Of a DNA stretch of 64,000 nucleotides, positions 1-11,775 are shown one piece after another (the stretch's first letter is position 1; each line of letters begins with the position of its first letter). This stretch comes from Baylisascaris procyonis (Eukaryota > Nematoda > Chromadorea > Rhabditida > Ascarididae). The position numbers and the translations under genes were made by a program. Below the pieces are notes generated by a model. That model saw only the letters and a program-made list of their open reading frames with translations. It was not told where the DNA came from and searched no databases. The DNA is taken from assembly GCA_037389465.1 (NCBI GenBank), contig JAZARR010000072.1, forward strand, positions 385,001 to 449,000. Direction: 5' to 3'.

Positions 1-545
1 GCGGCGGAACTCGAAGAAAGATCCCAGCCCAGTATACTGGTAAGGGCACACTTGCACTTGCAAGGGCGTTGGAGACGCTGATCCTCATCGCTGCAATGAC
101 CGCGAGTAGGTAGAATGGGATCTGGCGACCTCCTGAAGTGGGAGTCCGAACGACAGCTTTTTTTTGAATGGATGAGTTTGCTGCGGTCGCTGCTCTTTTG
201 CTGCGCGTGAAGTAAATGGATTAAGTCTTCGAGGTCGGCTGGCTGTCACTTTTGGTCGTTTGCTGTGTGTCACTCGAATTATCGTTTTCCCTCTGCGACC
301 TACACTCCTCGCTATCCTTCGAAGGGAAAAGAAGGGACACTGGTCGTTGCAATATCTGACGGCTACCAGTGCGAATTTCGACGGTGCGGATGTGCTGATC
401 CTTGCTTGGTTTCGCCTCGATGATTCTTGCCAATTGCCAACATCCTCACGGGGATGAAGAGGATCTCTGGAACAGAACGACTTCGCCAATGCTTGGAGGG
501 CGCCGAGTTTGGGAATGCGGTACCTGGTGAGTGTGCCATTGGTGT
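1..545 (-). pseudogene. DUF5641 C-terminal part of element A pol, broken
   Basis: The minus strand at 221-433 reads ARIIEAKPSKDQHIR followed by LQRPVSLLFP, the usual DUF5641 pattern at the end of BEL/Pao Pol, downstream of integrase. The preceding piece, ending EDVGNW, is in another frame (85-573), so at least one frameshift separates them. Nothing further 3' (env or LTR) can be recognised before the window ends. Confidence 0.7.
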
Positions 546-1870
546 CATTCGCGCAGGAGCTGTAAATATTCATTGTGCCAGATTGCCCAAAAGCGATTGA
601 GCGATTTTTGGGTATTCCCCCAAAGCTCGACTAATGCTCCGTGCGTAGATGGGCCGGTCGGTTGATAGTCGCGGTCGCTGCTATCGCCGGTTTCGATATT
701 GAGTGAAAGTTTTGCACACTGTTCGATGAAGTCGATCGGTCGGAGTACCTGAGGAGAATCCGGAGCAACGTATGTCAGCGGTCGTTGATTTATGACTGCT
801 TCTGGTTCCGCAGTGAGTGTGCGTAGCTCCTTTTCTGTGACGAAGCGTCGTCCCATAGCGCTTTCCAAGGCTTGCTTCACAGTTCCCACCATGCGTTCAT
901 AGACTCCACCTCTCCAGGGTGCTAGTGCTGTTACGAAGGTCCAATCTAGAATTTGTGCCTCCGGATCAGCTTCAGAATCTTTGCTGTGAAAGGAGATTGG
1001 TACCGTTGTCTGAGAGTAGCTGCTGCGCACGCCCCTTGTTGCGATGAATCGTCGAAGGCAGTGCACAAATCCATTAGCAAACAAGTCGTTGGTGAACTCC
1101 AAATGAATCGCTCTCGTTGTGAGACAGGTGAAGAGAGCTATCGACTTTTTGTGGTTACCGTCCGCTTCCTTGACCACGGTAGGACCGAAGTAGCCGACTA
1201 CGGTGGATGCGAACGCCGGAGCTCTTTGTACTCCGGTCCTCGGAAAGCGGGCATTTTTGGAAGTGCGAAGGGCTTCGGTTTCCACCTGCGACACGGGAAA
1301 CACTGGCTTTGCAGCGCTGTCTTGATCGCTTGTCGTCCTTGTGGTATCCAGTAGCGTGTTCTTAGTCGCGCCAAGGTACTGGGGACTCCTCCATGCAGAA
1401 GCAGTCGATGTTCGCGAAGAATGAGGAGGTCGGTGATGCGTTCGTTCCCTGGAGGGAATGCGGTTGCTTTGCTGGTATAGGGAAGTGCAGTTTCCATGAG
1501 TCGGCCGCCGCATCTCGAAACTTCATGCTCGTCCTTGTACAATTCCCACTTGTCAATGTCGTCCTGCGATATGGTCTTCGCTTGGGCCTGACGAAGAAGA
1601 CAAATTCCGGCTGCTTGCAGATCACGGCTAGTTAATGGGCCTTTGGTAGGGTATGCAGGGAGCCAGTGGCGGGAGTTTTTTTCGAGTTATACGAATGAAT
1701 CGTAGCATCCAGGCTGTTGTACGGATTATCTGCTCCCAGTTATTGAACGTGTCAGCATTGAGGATGCTGACGGGCTGTATAGGTGGCGAAGCTGGCAGTG
1801 CGTTTGTCTGTTGATGACTAGCTGCAGCGAGAGTGGCGTTTACATCATCTAGTGCCTCCAAGCGGTGCAT
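545..1870 (-). pseudogene. integrase region of element A (zinc-binding plus core), broken
   Basis: The segment 1198-1542 carries the H2C2-type zinc-binding part (a histidine-rich stretch near REHRLLLHGG, then CFPCRRW). The overlapping 545-1513 segment carries the rve core: FTCLTTRAIHLE, then GGVYERMVGTVK and LRPIDF. The two are in different frames. The core's second catalytic region, where an SDNGT motif is expected, reads YSQTTVP, so the DDE triad is damaged. The 1628-1870 piece is the poorly preserved linker between RNase H and integrase. Integration activity is not expected from this copy. Confidence 0.78.
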
Positions 1871-2022
1871 AGGTGGCTCTGTTGAGGACGGCCGCTGAAA
1901 TTTGCCTTCCGACAGCCAGGAAGGTCGAGACCGCCATTGGCGGTTTCGTGTCAGTTCTGCTGCAGAGCATCCTTAGGTGGCGATATCAGCGCGGTTATCG
2001 CAACTCCTGACGTAAGCGTAGT

Positions 2023-2800
2023 TTATGTCTTTCGAGAGTCGTATTTCGTTGAGGCGGTTTTGTACGAACCGAGGCAGTTTGTCTTCTTTCCCGGTTGTAA
2101 GCTAAGTGGACGCACACTTGCTGCGGACCACAGATATTTTTGTGGAGCCCGGAGACGCAGTTGTCTCGATACAAATTTAATGAGGCGTGTCTCCATTAGT
2201 ACTCCGAGCACTTCCAGTCTGTGAAACGTAAGCTGTTGTATTGGGCCGACACGGCCCAATACATAACGTAAGCTGTTGTATTGGGCCGACACGGCCCAAT
2301 TACTAAAAATGCCGGGATGCCTCTGGTGTGTGTCGCCGAACGCGTACCGCTGCTGCGTAAGCACGACTGGAGGCGTCAGTAAACGCATGTAACTGAAACT
2401 CGTCGCCTTGAGGTAGTACTCGATGAACGGTTACTGTTACGGATTCAAAGTTCTTTTGCACTATCGTCCAGCGACGTTGGAGTTCGGAATTGACACTTGG
2501 ATCCCAACCTTTCTCCTTCGTAGAGTCTTGGAGAAATATCTTGAAAGAAAGAACGGCTGGAGCTATGAATCCGAAGGGATCGGAATGTTTAGCAATGAAG
2601 CGCAGGACCGTTCGACGGCTGATGTTACTCCGAGCCGGAGTGTGCGTTTGCATCATCAGTGCGTCGTGCTGGGTACTCCACAGTACGCCAAGAACCCTGA
2701 CACACGGGCTCGAATGACGGTCCTCTTCTCGTATATTCCCGCGGATTGCAGGATCATTCGTGGAAAAATCGCAGAGGTTCATTTTAGCTTCTGCAAACAA
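2023..2800 (-). pseudogene. RT C-terminal and RNase H part of element A, with internal scar
   Basis: The segment 2303-2800 continues from the RT: NLCDFSTND, then HSDPFGFIAP and LHAFTDASSRAYAAAV, the RNase H start with its first Asp. The next recognisable RNase H motif, LEVLGVL, is in another frame at 2023-2388. The codons expected between them (the KTRLAP and TIPRLEL part in related elements) are missing and replaced by the palindromic tandem repeat at 2226-2300. The copy is inactive. Confidence 0.75.
2226..2300. repeat. two 35-bp identical units at 40-bp spacing, each a perfect hairpin
   Basis: The units at 2226-2260 and 2266-2300 are identical. Each contains ATTGGGCC, a GACAC loop and GGCCCAAT, an 8-bp perfect inverted repeat; in the first unit pairing extends through TGT/ACA. 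The block interrupts the RNase H reading of element A. Confidence 0.85.
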
Positions 2801-3639
2801 CGTTTTTGCCTGCTTGTAGGCGTCGATTGCTTGTGAAGTGTTTGCTGCGCTTATTAATACGTTGTCGACATAGATGTTCCCGGGCGATTTCTAAGGCCCG
2901 TGGGCAAAGCCGATCGCGCCAATTGGTACCGTACGACGCTTGCGACTGAAAACGGGAAGCTGACTGCTCCGAAGAAGACTCGTTTGAACCGATGCGCGAT
3001 GATGAGGATCTCCTGACTGATTGGTTTGGTTGGGTCCGCGATCCACAGGAACCTTGCAGCGTGCCCGTCGCTTTCCGTAGTTGCACTTGAAGAAAGGCTT
3101 TCTCCACATCTCCTACGACGGCGATCGGTGGTTGGCGGAATCGAAGCAGAACACCGACAAGGTCACGTAAAAACACTGGGGCTCGAAAGAGATTGTCGTT
3201 TAAGGAGCAGCCTTTGGGTGCGCTGGCGCTTGCGTCGTATACAATGCGAAGTTTCTGCTTCTCCTCATTCCAGACGCACTGATGAGATATGTAGTGCTCA
3301 AGGAGGCCTGAGGGATCATTCGGAGCGTATTCGATTATGCCCGTTGCAAGCTGTTGTTTGATCGTCTCGTGGTGTTTCTTCAGTTTTTCTGGAGTATTCT
3401 GTAGCGAGCGAAGAAGCGTTTGCAGTCACCCGACGCATGGGCCAAGGTTTTCGGGCAAATCGAGGGTCTGAGTTCTTCCACGGCCATTCAGCTCTATAAC
3501 GACCATCCGGTAGCCTTTCTATGGTCTCATCTAGCGCTGCTTGAGCTCGAGCGTCATCCTCGGTGAGTTGGTCGTCCATGTTACTGCCGATTGAATCGAG
3601 TTTCCGCATGTCCGCTAAATCCACTTGAACGGTGCCCAC
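2784..3639 (-). pseudogene. reverse transcriptase core of element A, broken
   Basis: The segment 3316-3639 carries the RT lead-in (ERLPDGRYRAEWPWK). The segment 2784-3176 and an adjoining frame carry GVLLRFRQPPIAVVGDVEKAFLQ up to the IYVDN active-site box at 2861-2872. That box has Asn where the second catalytic Asp is usual. The pieces lie in at least three frames. In related elements this RT copies the genomic RNA; here the breaks argue against activity. Confidence 0.8.
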
Positions 3640-3663
3640 AATAGCTGTAGCTTTTTGTCTGTC

Positions 3664-4265
3664 CTAAGCGGAAGCGATATTCGGGTCTATTCTTCCGAAT
3701 CGTCCTACTAATGCCCCCGGCTCAGACTCATATAGCGAGAGGCCCGATGGGAGCGTCTTGACGATTCTGGGGTTGATCTGAGTGATGATATCCGAACCCA
3801 TCAAAACGTCCGGGCGCTTGAAAAAAAGGGGTAGCGGCCACGTGTCTTGAACTTGTTGCCAGACGTCGGAATAGTCGTTCAGAGAGATCTGAGCGTGAAG
3901 AAACACATCTGTAGCTTTGGGCAACGTGTTGGCTGTGAATACTTATCGCTTTCCGTCTGCGAAGACGATGCCGAACTGAACCTTGTAGCTTTGGTGAGCG
4001 AGTCCTGCCGAACTTCCGACTCCCTTGATCAAGATTTGTCCTTTTCCGGTTTTCTTGAGTCGAAGGCGATTGGCAAATTCCCCGGCGATGAAGGAGAGTG
4101 GCTTCCTTGATTGACGAAAAATTGGGCTCTGCGGCTAATGCTTAACGAAGCGGGGTTAAAGACCTGACCAGCAATCCAGAGCAGGAGAGAAGTTTTACAT
4201 GCCTTCTGTGGCGAACCTATGTTTAGCGTAGCTGCTGTCAAGGCTTCTTGCGCTTCTGAAGCCAC
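3664..4265 (-). pseudogene. retropepsin-like (DUF1758) protease of element A, broken
   Basis: The segment 3664-3924 contains DVLMGSDIITQI, the conserved end of BEL/Pao proteases (usually LIGxD). The upstream segment 4029-4265 holds the start of the domain. Where an FxDxGS catalytic box is expected it reads FFVNQGSHS, with Asn in place of the catalytic Asp. The two halves are in different frames. Confidence 0.65.
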
Positions 4266-4319
4266 GTTAATCAGCGGTATGCGAAACGTCGAAGGTTTTT
4301 TCCTATTCGGGCATAATAC

Positions 4320-5995
4320 CTAGCAGTGTTCTTGTCTACAGTAGAAGCAGGGACGACTTTCGCACTGAGTGGGATTATGGCTGCTCGTTGACTTTAAGCA
4401 CTTGGTACACACGTTGAGCTCCATAAGCCCAGTTCTTCGCTGTTCCAGGAGGGGAAATTTCTCGCACTGCGAGATCCAGTGCATTTCTCGCACAAAAGGC
4501 AAGGACGCCTCGGGACCATTGTGAATGGAGTAGCAGCTGATTTCGTGCTGCCAGTGCGGTTAGTGCAGAAGTGCGTTTTTTGAGCGCCTGACGATCTAAG
4601 GGATGCTTTCTTGATTTCGGAGTCCGTCCATTTCCTTTGCGCCACGTTGGCGAATCCCGAGGTTCCGCGGGCAGCTGGTATCTGCCATGTTCGGCTGAGT
4701 GGCCTTGAGTGGGTTAGTTGTTGTGCTGGCGGAACTTCTGTTGGAGTTGCAGCACCTTTGCGAACGGCTTGTAGCATTCGAGCTTCCTCGAGGGTAGTAG
4801 TTTTCAATCGTTCAGTAGCCACTCGCGTTCCAACTTTTTTGCATTGTAGACGGTGATTCTCATTGGTTCCGGGAGAAGATGATCTTCGATTTCGAAGAGG
4901 ACATGTTCGTATTTACATCGGTCCCTATTGTCTGCATTTGGTGGAGGATGCCTGCCACCGCATGATGATAACGTAGTAAATCAGACAGTTCATATAACGG
5001 ATTGAAGAGCTTGTGGAGTTCGACCCGCAGATGATGAGGGGTGTCTTTCTCGTTGCCGTGCAATGCTTGGAGTTCCGCGACAACTGCTGCATAATTGGCG
5101 GGGATGATGGGGTAGCCGACTACACCTGCTTTAGCATTTCCTCTCAGGCGGCCAAGCAGGTAGGTCAGCTTCTCCACGTCCGACAGGTGCGGCTGACTGT
5201 CGGCGGTGGCTTCCAACATCCCCCAGAATTCGAACCATTGGCAGGTGCCTCCCGCGAGCGCAGAAAGCTCGAGACTAGGTAATCGAACATGCGAGTGGCG
5301 GTAGCCCGCTTCATCATTTTCCGATGCGACCGAAGATGGAAAAGGCGGGGGCCTGTGGTCGTGTTGTGGAGGATTGTTGAACGTTTCGAGAGGAGTGATT
5401 CCTCCAGTGATGGTCGGATCGAAGGCGGCTAGCTTTGCCAATTGTGGTTTACAGTTCGTTTCGAGAAAGTAGAGGTTCTCAAGTGTGGTCTCCATCTCTT
5501 CCAGCGTGGCAGCGATTCCTTCTGGGCCTGCAACCATCTCAGCGAACGCTATCGTCGTTGGGGTATCCTTTTTTGTGGTAAGATTTGCAGAAGTTGCTCA
5601 AACCGATTATATTGCCTTTGCAGCGATGCTTGCTTGAGAGTGAGCAGCCTTTGTGTTGGTTCCACTGTCACCGTGGTTGTGCGAAGTTGCTCCTCTTGTT
5701 GGGCGAGGGAAAGGGATTGATTTTGGGCGGAAGGCCAAGAGCGTCTTAGCATCGGATAATAGTGGTTCGCAGGCCGCCAAAATTGGCTTAGCGGCGAGGA
5801 GAATGGCTGTCGAGCGGGTAGGATTTGTGGCGGCTCCATTTCAGTGGCCACGTTCGGAATAGATCGGATAGGTTTATGCCAGGCGAGGGGAGGGTTCAAG
5901 GACGCACCATGTGGCGAATGGAGGTTGTAGAAGCCGAGTCGTACCGCGTTGCCCCGACGGTCCGGCTGAAGTGGCAACTGACCGGCGTGCAGCAA
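4320..5995 (-). pseudogene. gag of element A (DUF1759 and zinc knuckle), broken
   Basis: The segment 5549-5995 is Pro/Gln-rich and ends with LLTLKQASLQRQYNRFEQLL, a typical BEL/Pao gag N-terminal coiled stretch. The segment 4860-5537 carries the DUF1759 core: LPSLELSAL, FWGMLEA, then KLTYLLGRLRGNA. Segments 4320-4502 and 4394-4822 carry the zinc-knuckle end with CTKCLK and CFYCRQEHC. Three frames are involved. In this family gag packages the RNA in virus-like particles. Confidence 0.78.
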
Positions 5996-6099
5996 GTTCG
6001 GTCAACGATGCCGAGTTATCCGCTCCTGCCTTATATAGCGGTCTCCATGAACGGAGAGTTGCTATCAATTGAAGGTCGTGCAATTTCCGTTTCTTGAAT

Positions 6100-7040
6100 G
6101 GGGCCTCGTTGTAAATGGAGAATCCCCTTTTTTCTTCCTTCTGTGAATGGGGATTCGTCAGCAGCTGCTGCCCGCTGATTCAGCAGCTCGATTCAAAAGG
6201 GTGCATCATGGCTCCGCCAAGACGCGCATCGTTGAAAAAACAACCATTCATATTAGACTCAATTGGAACTTTTCTATGAAACGTTCCAACACGTGCTAAC
6301 CAGCAGGGTCAAGAGATCCCACATTGCAGCATACGTGAGCCAATATTCATGGAGAATGATTTCGTCCTTTCCTTTCATCTGCCAGAGGACTCCCTACGGA
6401 AAATTGAGGAAACAGGATACGCGAGAAGCTTGGCGAGCAACGCGACTCAGAATACCCTCGACTGCAGTACTTATATGATACAACGGTGGCACACAACGCG
6501 CAGAAATGGTGTGAAATGCAAAACATGTTCATCCGAATCCTGCGATAGCTGAGCATTAAGGATGCAGCGGCTGCTGTGCGACAACTAATGGGACGCAACG
6601 ATGTCGCTGCTTACCAAGCAGGAGATCAACTCTTAGTCACAAAGTGCTTGCCCGCAGCTATCAGGAAGGAATATGCGGGTCACAGAGTCGCGGACCTGTG
6701 TCATGAAAAGACGCCGGTGATGGTCCGAAAAAACGTCGAACTTGTCGAACCAATCACGCACGACACTACTGGAAAGAGGAAAGTTCACGCCCGCCTTATC
6801 CTGTTTATCCATTGTTACGCCAGCTAACCCCTATAAGTTGCTGCTTCATTGCGTCTCTTACGTATGAATTATTTAACGGTTCCTGTGGTTTGTATACTAC
6901 GCTTTTAAATTTCGTTCGATTCGATCGGTACGTTCATGGAATTATTTTCGTTGAAGGTTGGCTTTGAAATCTGCTTTCAGTCGTTCCTTCGAATATTAAG
7001 CGAAATGGAGGAGCTCTTGAAGCACTGAAGCTGCGACTTT
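6100..7040. other. no supportable gene
   Basis: This is the flank of element A. Short open frames (for example 6,576-6,827, plus) have no recognisable motif. A 5' LTR of element A could start near 6,100 but no matching second copy is inside the window, so it cannot be shown. Confidence 0.5.
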
Positions 7041-7780
7041 TGTTTTACGAAGCGTCGAAGCCGCCAGATTCGCTTTCTTTGGAATATTCTGGAAAGCTGG
7101 TAGAGCGTTGTCGCTTTCGATATTCTGTTGTGTTAAGCGGCGAAGCCGCGAGGTAAGATCTCAAACTTTCTTTCAGAGTTTTCTTTACAATCTTCTGCGA
7201 AGTAGCCGAGCTCGTGGAACACCGAAGCTGCAATCGTGGTTCCGCGAAGCGGCCTGAATTGGGTTCTAGATTTTGCCGAAGTGGCGAAGTCGCGTGGTTA
7301 GCTTCGAAAGTTTTTTTCAAAATTTCTATGGAATATTCCACGAAGCTGTTGAAGCAGCGAAGCTGCGATTGTGCGTCCCATGTTCCTTCGATACTGGAAG
7401 GTTACTCGTTCTTGATCTCATCTATTCCCTTCGAAGTGGGGTTAGACTTGAAAATTTCTTTTAGATTTTCCCCTACAATATCCTGCGAAGCTGACGAACT
7501 CGTGGAGCAACGAAGCTGCGATCAGGGTCTCGCGAAGCAGCCTAATTTGATTCCACATTCCATCGAGACGGCGAAGCCGTGAAGTTACCTTTGAAAATTT
7601 CTTACAGATTTTTGTGTGCCCTGCGAAGAGCTCGTTTGTGGTTCTTTCGATGTTTCATCGACTTTGGAAGGTAATTAATTCCTGACGTTCTTCATCTCTC
7701 TCTAATTATTCTGCGAAGCAGGCGAGGTCGTGGAGCAGCGAAAGTGAGGTCTCGCTTTCGATATTGTGCCTGCGTAAAAA
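7040..7780. repeat. diverged tandem repeat rich in CGAAGC
   Basis: The words CTGCGAAG, CGAAGCTGCGA, GGCGAAGCCG and AGTCGTGGAGCA recur in the same order. The best aligned pair begins near 7,184 and 7,468, a period of about 284 bp. Weaker partial units begin near 7,065 and 7,690. It looks like an old minisatellite or nested repeat; the open frames across it carry no recognised domain. Confidence 0.6.
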
Positions 7781-8158
7781 TTTTATTCGTTCCCGACTTA
7801 TCCATGCTCAGGAAAGTTCGTCAGTGTTTAAATATCTTTTCTGTTATTTTCAGAAGCTCTCTCAGGTTTTCTTCGCCTAGGTTATCTCCATTGGAAATAC
7901 AGGAAAACGCATCCGGCGGCGAAATAATATGCAAAAGTGGGAGAGTCGAACAAATGACATTACGCGTGTTTATGACTCAGTGCCTTCTGGATAAATTTTG
8001 ATGAGATTTCCTATTCGATTCAGCGTTTAACTCGCTTTCGAACGATGCATAAACTTTTTTCGATCAGTTGCAAGAGTTTTTAGAAAAAAATTAAAACACA
8101 ATTTATAGTGCAATTCAATGGAGAATGAATTTTTCCAGTGCACAACTGTATCCAGATG

Positions 8159-8227
8159 AAGGCAGGGGGTCGAGGAGGGCGGAAGCGACCCCACAACTAG
8201 GTTCAGAGGGGTTGAGCCCCCTGCCTT
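8159..8227. repeat. GC-rich foldback with 11-bp perfect arms
   Basis: AAGGCAGGGGG at 8159-8169 is matched by CCCCCTGCCTT at 8217-8227. Further GC-rich sequence lies between, and the flanks are very AT-rich. It could be the end of a small transposon or a solitary hairpin. Confidence 0.6.
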
Positions 8228-8439
8228 AATACTAGTACTGAAATAAAAAGTATGTCCTAAATATTTTCGTATCGTCACTTCCTCATGCGGTCAACATAGA
8301 TTCTATTTTTCTCCTATTCCTGGATTCTTTTATTTTCATTCGTTTTTCATCATTCTTAAACATGTTATTTTCTAGAATCATTTAGTCCTGGTTTGTTCGG
8401 TTCAGGAATAAAATTTTGTGGATTTTCTATTTAAATGTA

Positions 8440-9390
8440 CTCTATTGGAGATTTCGGAATTTTTTCTCCTCAATCGTTAGGTCTATGGAGGCGCGGTTTC
8501 TCTCCTTCATTACATCTTGCAAAGCTCTATCAAATGATTTCCAGAGAAAGATTGAAAACCGAATCGACGGGCCAGAATTTCTGCAATTTCGTTTTTGCAA
8601 TTCTGGCGTTTTCGTTGCCGGCCGCTATTTAATATGCTGTTAAACGGTCTTTGGATTTGTGGTCTACTCAAGAGACCTCTTGAACGTGTACGGATTACGA
8701 ACCTGGGGCAAATAAGAGCCCAGAAGAAAATTTCAGACCGCATTTTTTCGATCATTAGGGGACGGGTAGTACAGGGAAATTTTCGAAAAACATTTTTTGC
8801 CTCCCGTCTTGATGAGTTAGGTATGAAATGATAGAACTCGATGAGCTGATCACATCTATATGCTTGTTTGTTGTTTTGTAGGGTGATAGAACTAAAGGTA
8901 TGAGTTATAGGTACCATAGGCATGAAGTATGATAGAACTATAGGCGCACGAATGTTGTATTTCCATACGAGTGTGCTGTAATTGATATTTCGGAATTTTT
9001 TTCTCGGCAGTGCTTAGGCTACGGAGCTACCGCTTCGTTCTTTTAATACAACTTCAAAAGCTCTCTCAAGCGATATATAGTTTGCCATCTTTCGAGAGAA
9101 AAGTTGAAAGCCGAATCGACCGGCCACAATTTCTGAAATCTGCTCTTTTACGATTTTGGGGGTTTTTGTTCTCGGGAGCTACTTGATATCAGGTCAAACG
9201 AATCTTTCATTTGTCATCAGCCTGTTGAGAGCTATCGAAGAGCGCGCAGATTATTGCCCAAGGGAAAAATTTCCCGAAAAATTTCCCATCCCGGTAGAAA
9301 TTTCCCAAAAAGGCAGTTTTTCGATCCTGAGGGGACAGTACAGGGAAATTTCGGAAAAATGTTCTATTTCTGCTGCTTCGATAGACGTCA
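8440..9390. repeat. direct duplication of a block of about 0.4 kb, diverged
   Basis: The block at about 8,447-8,810 and the block at about 8,980-9,385 share ordered words: GAGATTTCGGAATTTTTT/GATATTTCGGAATTTTTTTC, CAAAGCTCT/AAAAGCTCTCTCAA, GAAAACCGAATCGAC/GAAAGCCGAATCGAC, and GGGGAC then TACAGGGAAATTT near the end. No coding signal is seen, so an unclassified interspersed or tandem repeat is likely. 9,500-9,840 holds nothing recognisable. Confidence 0.65.
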
Positions 9391-9859
9391 GCAAACGGAG
9401 AATCACGCAGAGAGATGGTGCAACGTGGACCTTCTGAAAGCATTTAGAAGCGCACATGCTGCTGACGTCGTATCATTCGGAGTGTTTTAACCCAAGTGCT
9501 GACAAATCTCGTGTGATGAAGTTTCCTACAAGTCGATAATTTCTTACCCCATAATCCCGTCGTGATGAGCTATCGCCCAAATAGGCAGAGCAAGCCAAAT
9601 CGTCCATTTATCAATCTAAAGTGAGTCAGAACTTTTTCTTCGGTAAAGTTGCTTGAGGCAATTTAATGTGAATGAAGCTTTAAACATTTGCCATAATGTC
9701 AACATTTGCCTCCGCTAAGGCACAAAAAATTCATTCCAAGGTAGTGAGCATGCAACTACAGTATAAAAAGGAGAGTACAAAATAGTAGCACTGAATACGG
9801 TGCCTCCATTAATGTCGTGCTTGAAGCAAGGGAAGGTCCAAGCCTTTGTCGAGGAAATA

Positions 9860-10030
9860 CAATGCCAGCAACCTATCATAAAACACTAAAACCTGACGCC
9901 AAATATCCTCATTGGAGCCGACCTCATGTGGGATACTCTTGAACCACAGCCCATAACGAAGCTGACTCCTCATCTCTTTCTCGTGTTAACCAAGTTTGGA
10001 ACTACTCTTACCCCAAGAGCGATGTTTCAA
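9860..10030 (+). pseudogene. protease remnant of element B
   Basis: One frame near 9,898-9,945 reads NILIGADLMWDTLEP, the conserved tail of the BEL/Pao DUF1758 protease, followed by ITKLTPHLFLV. The catalytic DSG part upstream is not recognisable. Confidence 0.6.
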
Positions 10031-10129
10031 ATGAGATTTTTATAAATTAATGAAGAAAACAATACTTCCGTATCGTGCAACTTTCTTGTCAGACACGAGG
10101 AACTAAATCGAGATTAATACTGGAATCTC

Positions 10130-10960
10130 GAGTCTATTGGTATAACAGACCCGTCAGATGAAAGGGATGACGATGAAGCGATACTCCAATTTTACGAATC
10201 TGCCTCTCTGACAGATGGGCGCTACACTGTTTCGTGGCCATTGAAAAACATTTCACCCAAATTTCCTCTCCGTGACAGCTATTATTTAAGTGTCGGAAGA
10301 CTGAAATCTTTGATAAAACGGCTGAGCGATAACAGCGATCTCCTGCGCAAATATGATGATACCATCAAAGAATAACTCTCACAAGAAATCATCGAAAGAT
10401 GCGAGGCAGACAAAGCAGATAGATCTATTGTTCATTACTTACCACATCATCCAATCATTAGACTCGACAAATCGACAACAAAGATGCGGATCGTATATGA
10501 CGCTTCCGCCAAAACCAGCCAAAGAAGCAGCAGTCTCAACGAATGTTTATTGCCTGGGCCGTCATCTCTGCCTGATCTCTGCGGTCTCCTTCTCCGCTTT
10601 CATACAAAATCAATCGTCTTGCTCGCTGACTTGGAGAAAGCCTTTCTACAGCTTCAGCTTAACCCGGCAGATCGGGACGTCACGAGGTTTCTCTGGCTCA
10701 AGGAACTTCATAAAGGGTTTTCTACGGAGAATATTGAACATTACCGCTCTAAGAGAGTTCCGTTTAGAATAGTCAGTAGCCCTTTTCTTCTCAACGCCAC
10801 CATCAGGCATCATTTACAGACAATCGAAACAACAACCGCACAACAGATATTACAACGTATTTATGTGGACAGTGTAATGATAGGAACAGAAAACTCTCCT
10901 GAAGCAATTCACGTCTACCACGAAGCAAAACAAATTTTCATCAAATCTCAAGGAACCTAA
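10130..10960 (+). pseudogene. reverse transcriptase of element B, broken
   Basis: Near 10,140-10,260 the lead-in reads SLTDGRYTVSWPL. After a stop near 10,372 the reading shifts. The frame 10,484-10,960 then gives MRIVYDASAKTSQ, LLADLEKAFLQLQL, DVTRFLWLKEL and IYVDSVMIGTE, with the YVDS box at 10,862-10,873. That places Ser where the second catalytic Asp is usual. Several stops and at least one frameshift make the copy inactive. Confidence 0.82.
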
Positions 10961-11031
10961 GAGAATGGGCCTCCAATGCCCCCACCGGTAGGAAAGCATT
11001 TCATGAAACAGACAGAGCAAAAATTACTGCA

Positions 11032-11775
11032 ATGAAGTTTTTAGGAATCCCATGGAACCCAGTCTCCGATGAAAATCAGCTTCAGACACACTCTCCTCAA
11101 AATACTGAACAGATGAGCAAAAGGTCCGTATTTCAGATATCAGCTTCCACATTTGACCCTGTTGGCTATCTTTCACCCGCCTTATTCAACGACAAAGGCC
11201 TTATTCAAGACATGTGGAGGAGAAAAATTGGACAGGATGATCAGATACCAGAAAATATCCACCCGGAATGAATAGCGCCCTATCGAACTTGGCAAAAACA
11301 CCCCTCATTCAAAATTCCTCGAAAAATCGTCAAACAGGTTGGCACCGCCACAGAATTACTTTGTTTTGTTGATGCCTCCGTAAAAGGGTACGCAGCGTGC
11401 GTGTACCTTCGCAGCAACTCGACGAAAGGGATAACTTGCAAACTTCTCTACGCCAAAACTAGACTCGCTCCAACGAAGGAAATAACGATCCCTCATCTCG
11501 AATTGATGGCAGTAGAAATTGGAACGCGAGCATTAACGTTTGTCTCTGAAAAACTTCAATTGCCAACGCTCGAACGTTTTTTGTGGACAGATTCGAAATG
11601 CTCGTTACGATGGCTGAAGACCATCAAAATACATACCACATTTGTTTTTAATCGAATACGAGAAATTAAGCACGAGAAGAATATTCATTTCAAATACGTC
11701 ATTTTATCAGACAACCCTGCGGACATCGCTACGAGGGGCATGACACATGAAGAACCTTCACTGAATAAATTTTAG
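11032..11775 (+). pseudogene. RT connection and RNase H of element B, broken
   Basis: The frame 11,032-11,271 reads MKFLGIPWNPVSD and then FDPVGYLSPALFNDKGLIQDMW, the usual BEL/Pao connection. The RNase H part starts near 11,340 with LLCFVDASVKGYAACV and continues through KTRLAPTKEITIPHLEL, FLWTDSKCSLRWL and SDNPADIATRG, so all four acidic positions of the RNase H fold look present. Reading fails after 11,775 and the element ends before integrase. Confidence 0.8.

Larger units (their letters stand above)
1..6000 (-). mobile_element. BEL/Pao LTR retrotransposon A, decayed, cut by left window edge
   Basis: Reading the minus strand from about 6,000 to 1, the segments come in BEL/Pao order: gag (DUF1759 type with a zinc knuckle), aspartic protease (DUF1758 type), reverse transcriptase, RNase H, integrase zinc-binding and core, then DUF5641. 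Every segment is in pieces in different frames with stops between them, so this copy is not functional. The 3' LTR would lie left of base 1, and I could not identify a 5' LTR near 6,100. It is related to element C at 18.5-26.2 kb (for example GGVYERMVG against GGIYERMVG) but clearly a different family. The order of domains is observed; the family name rests on known BEL/Pao architecture. Confidence 0.88.
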
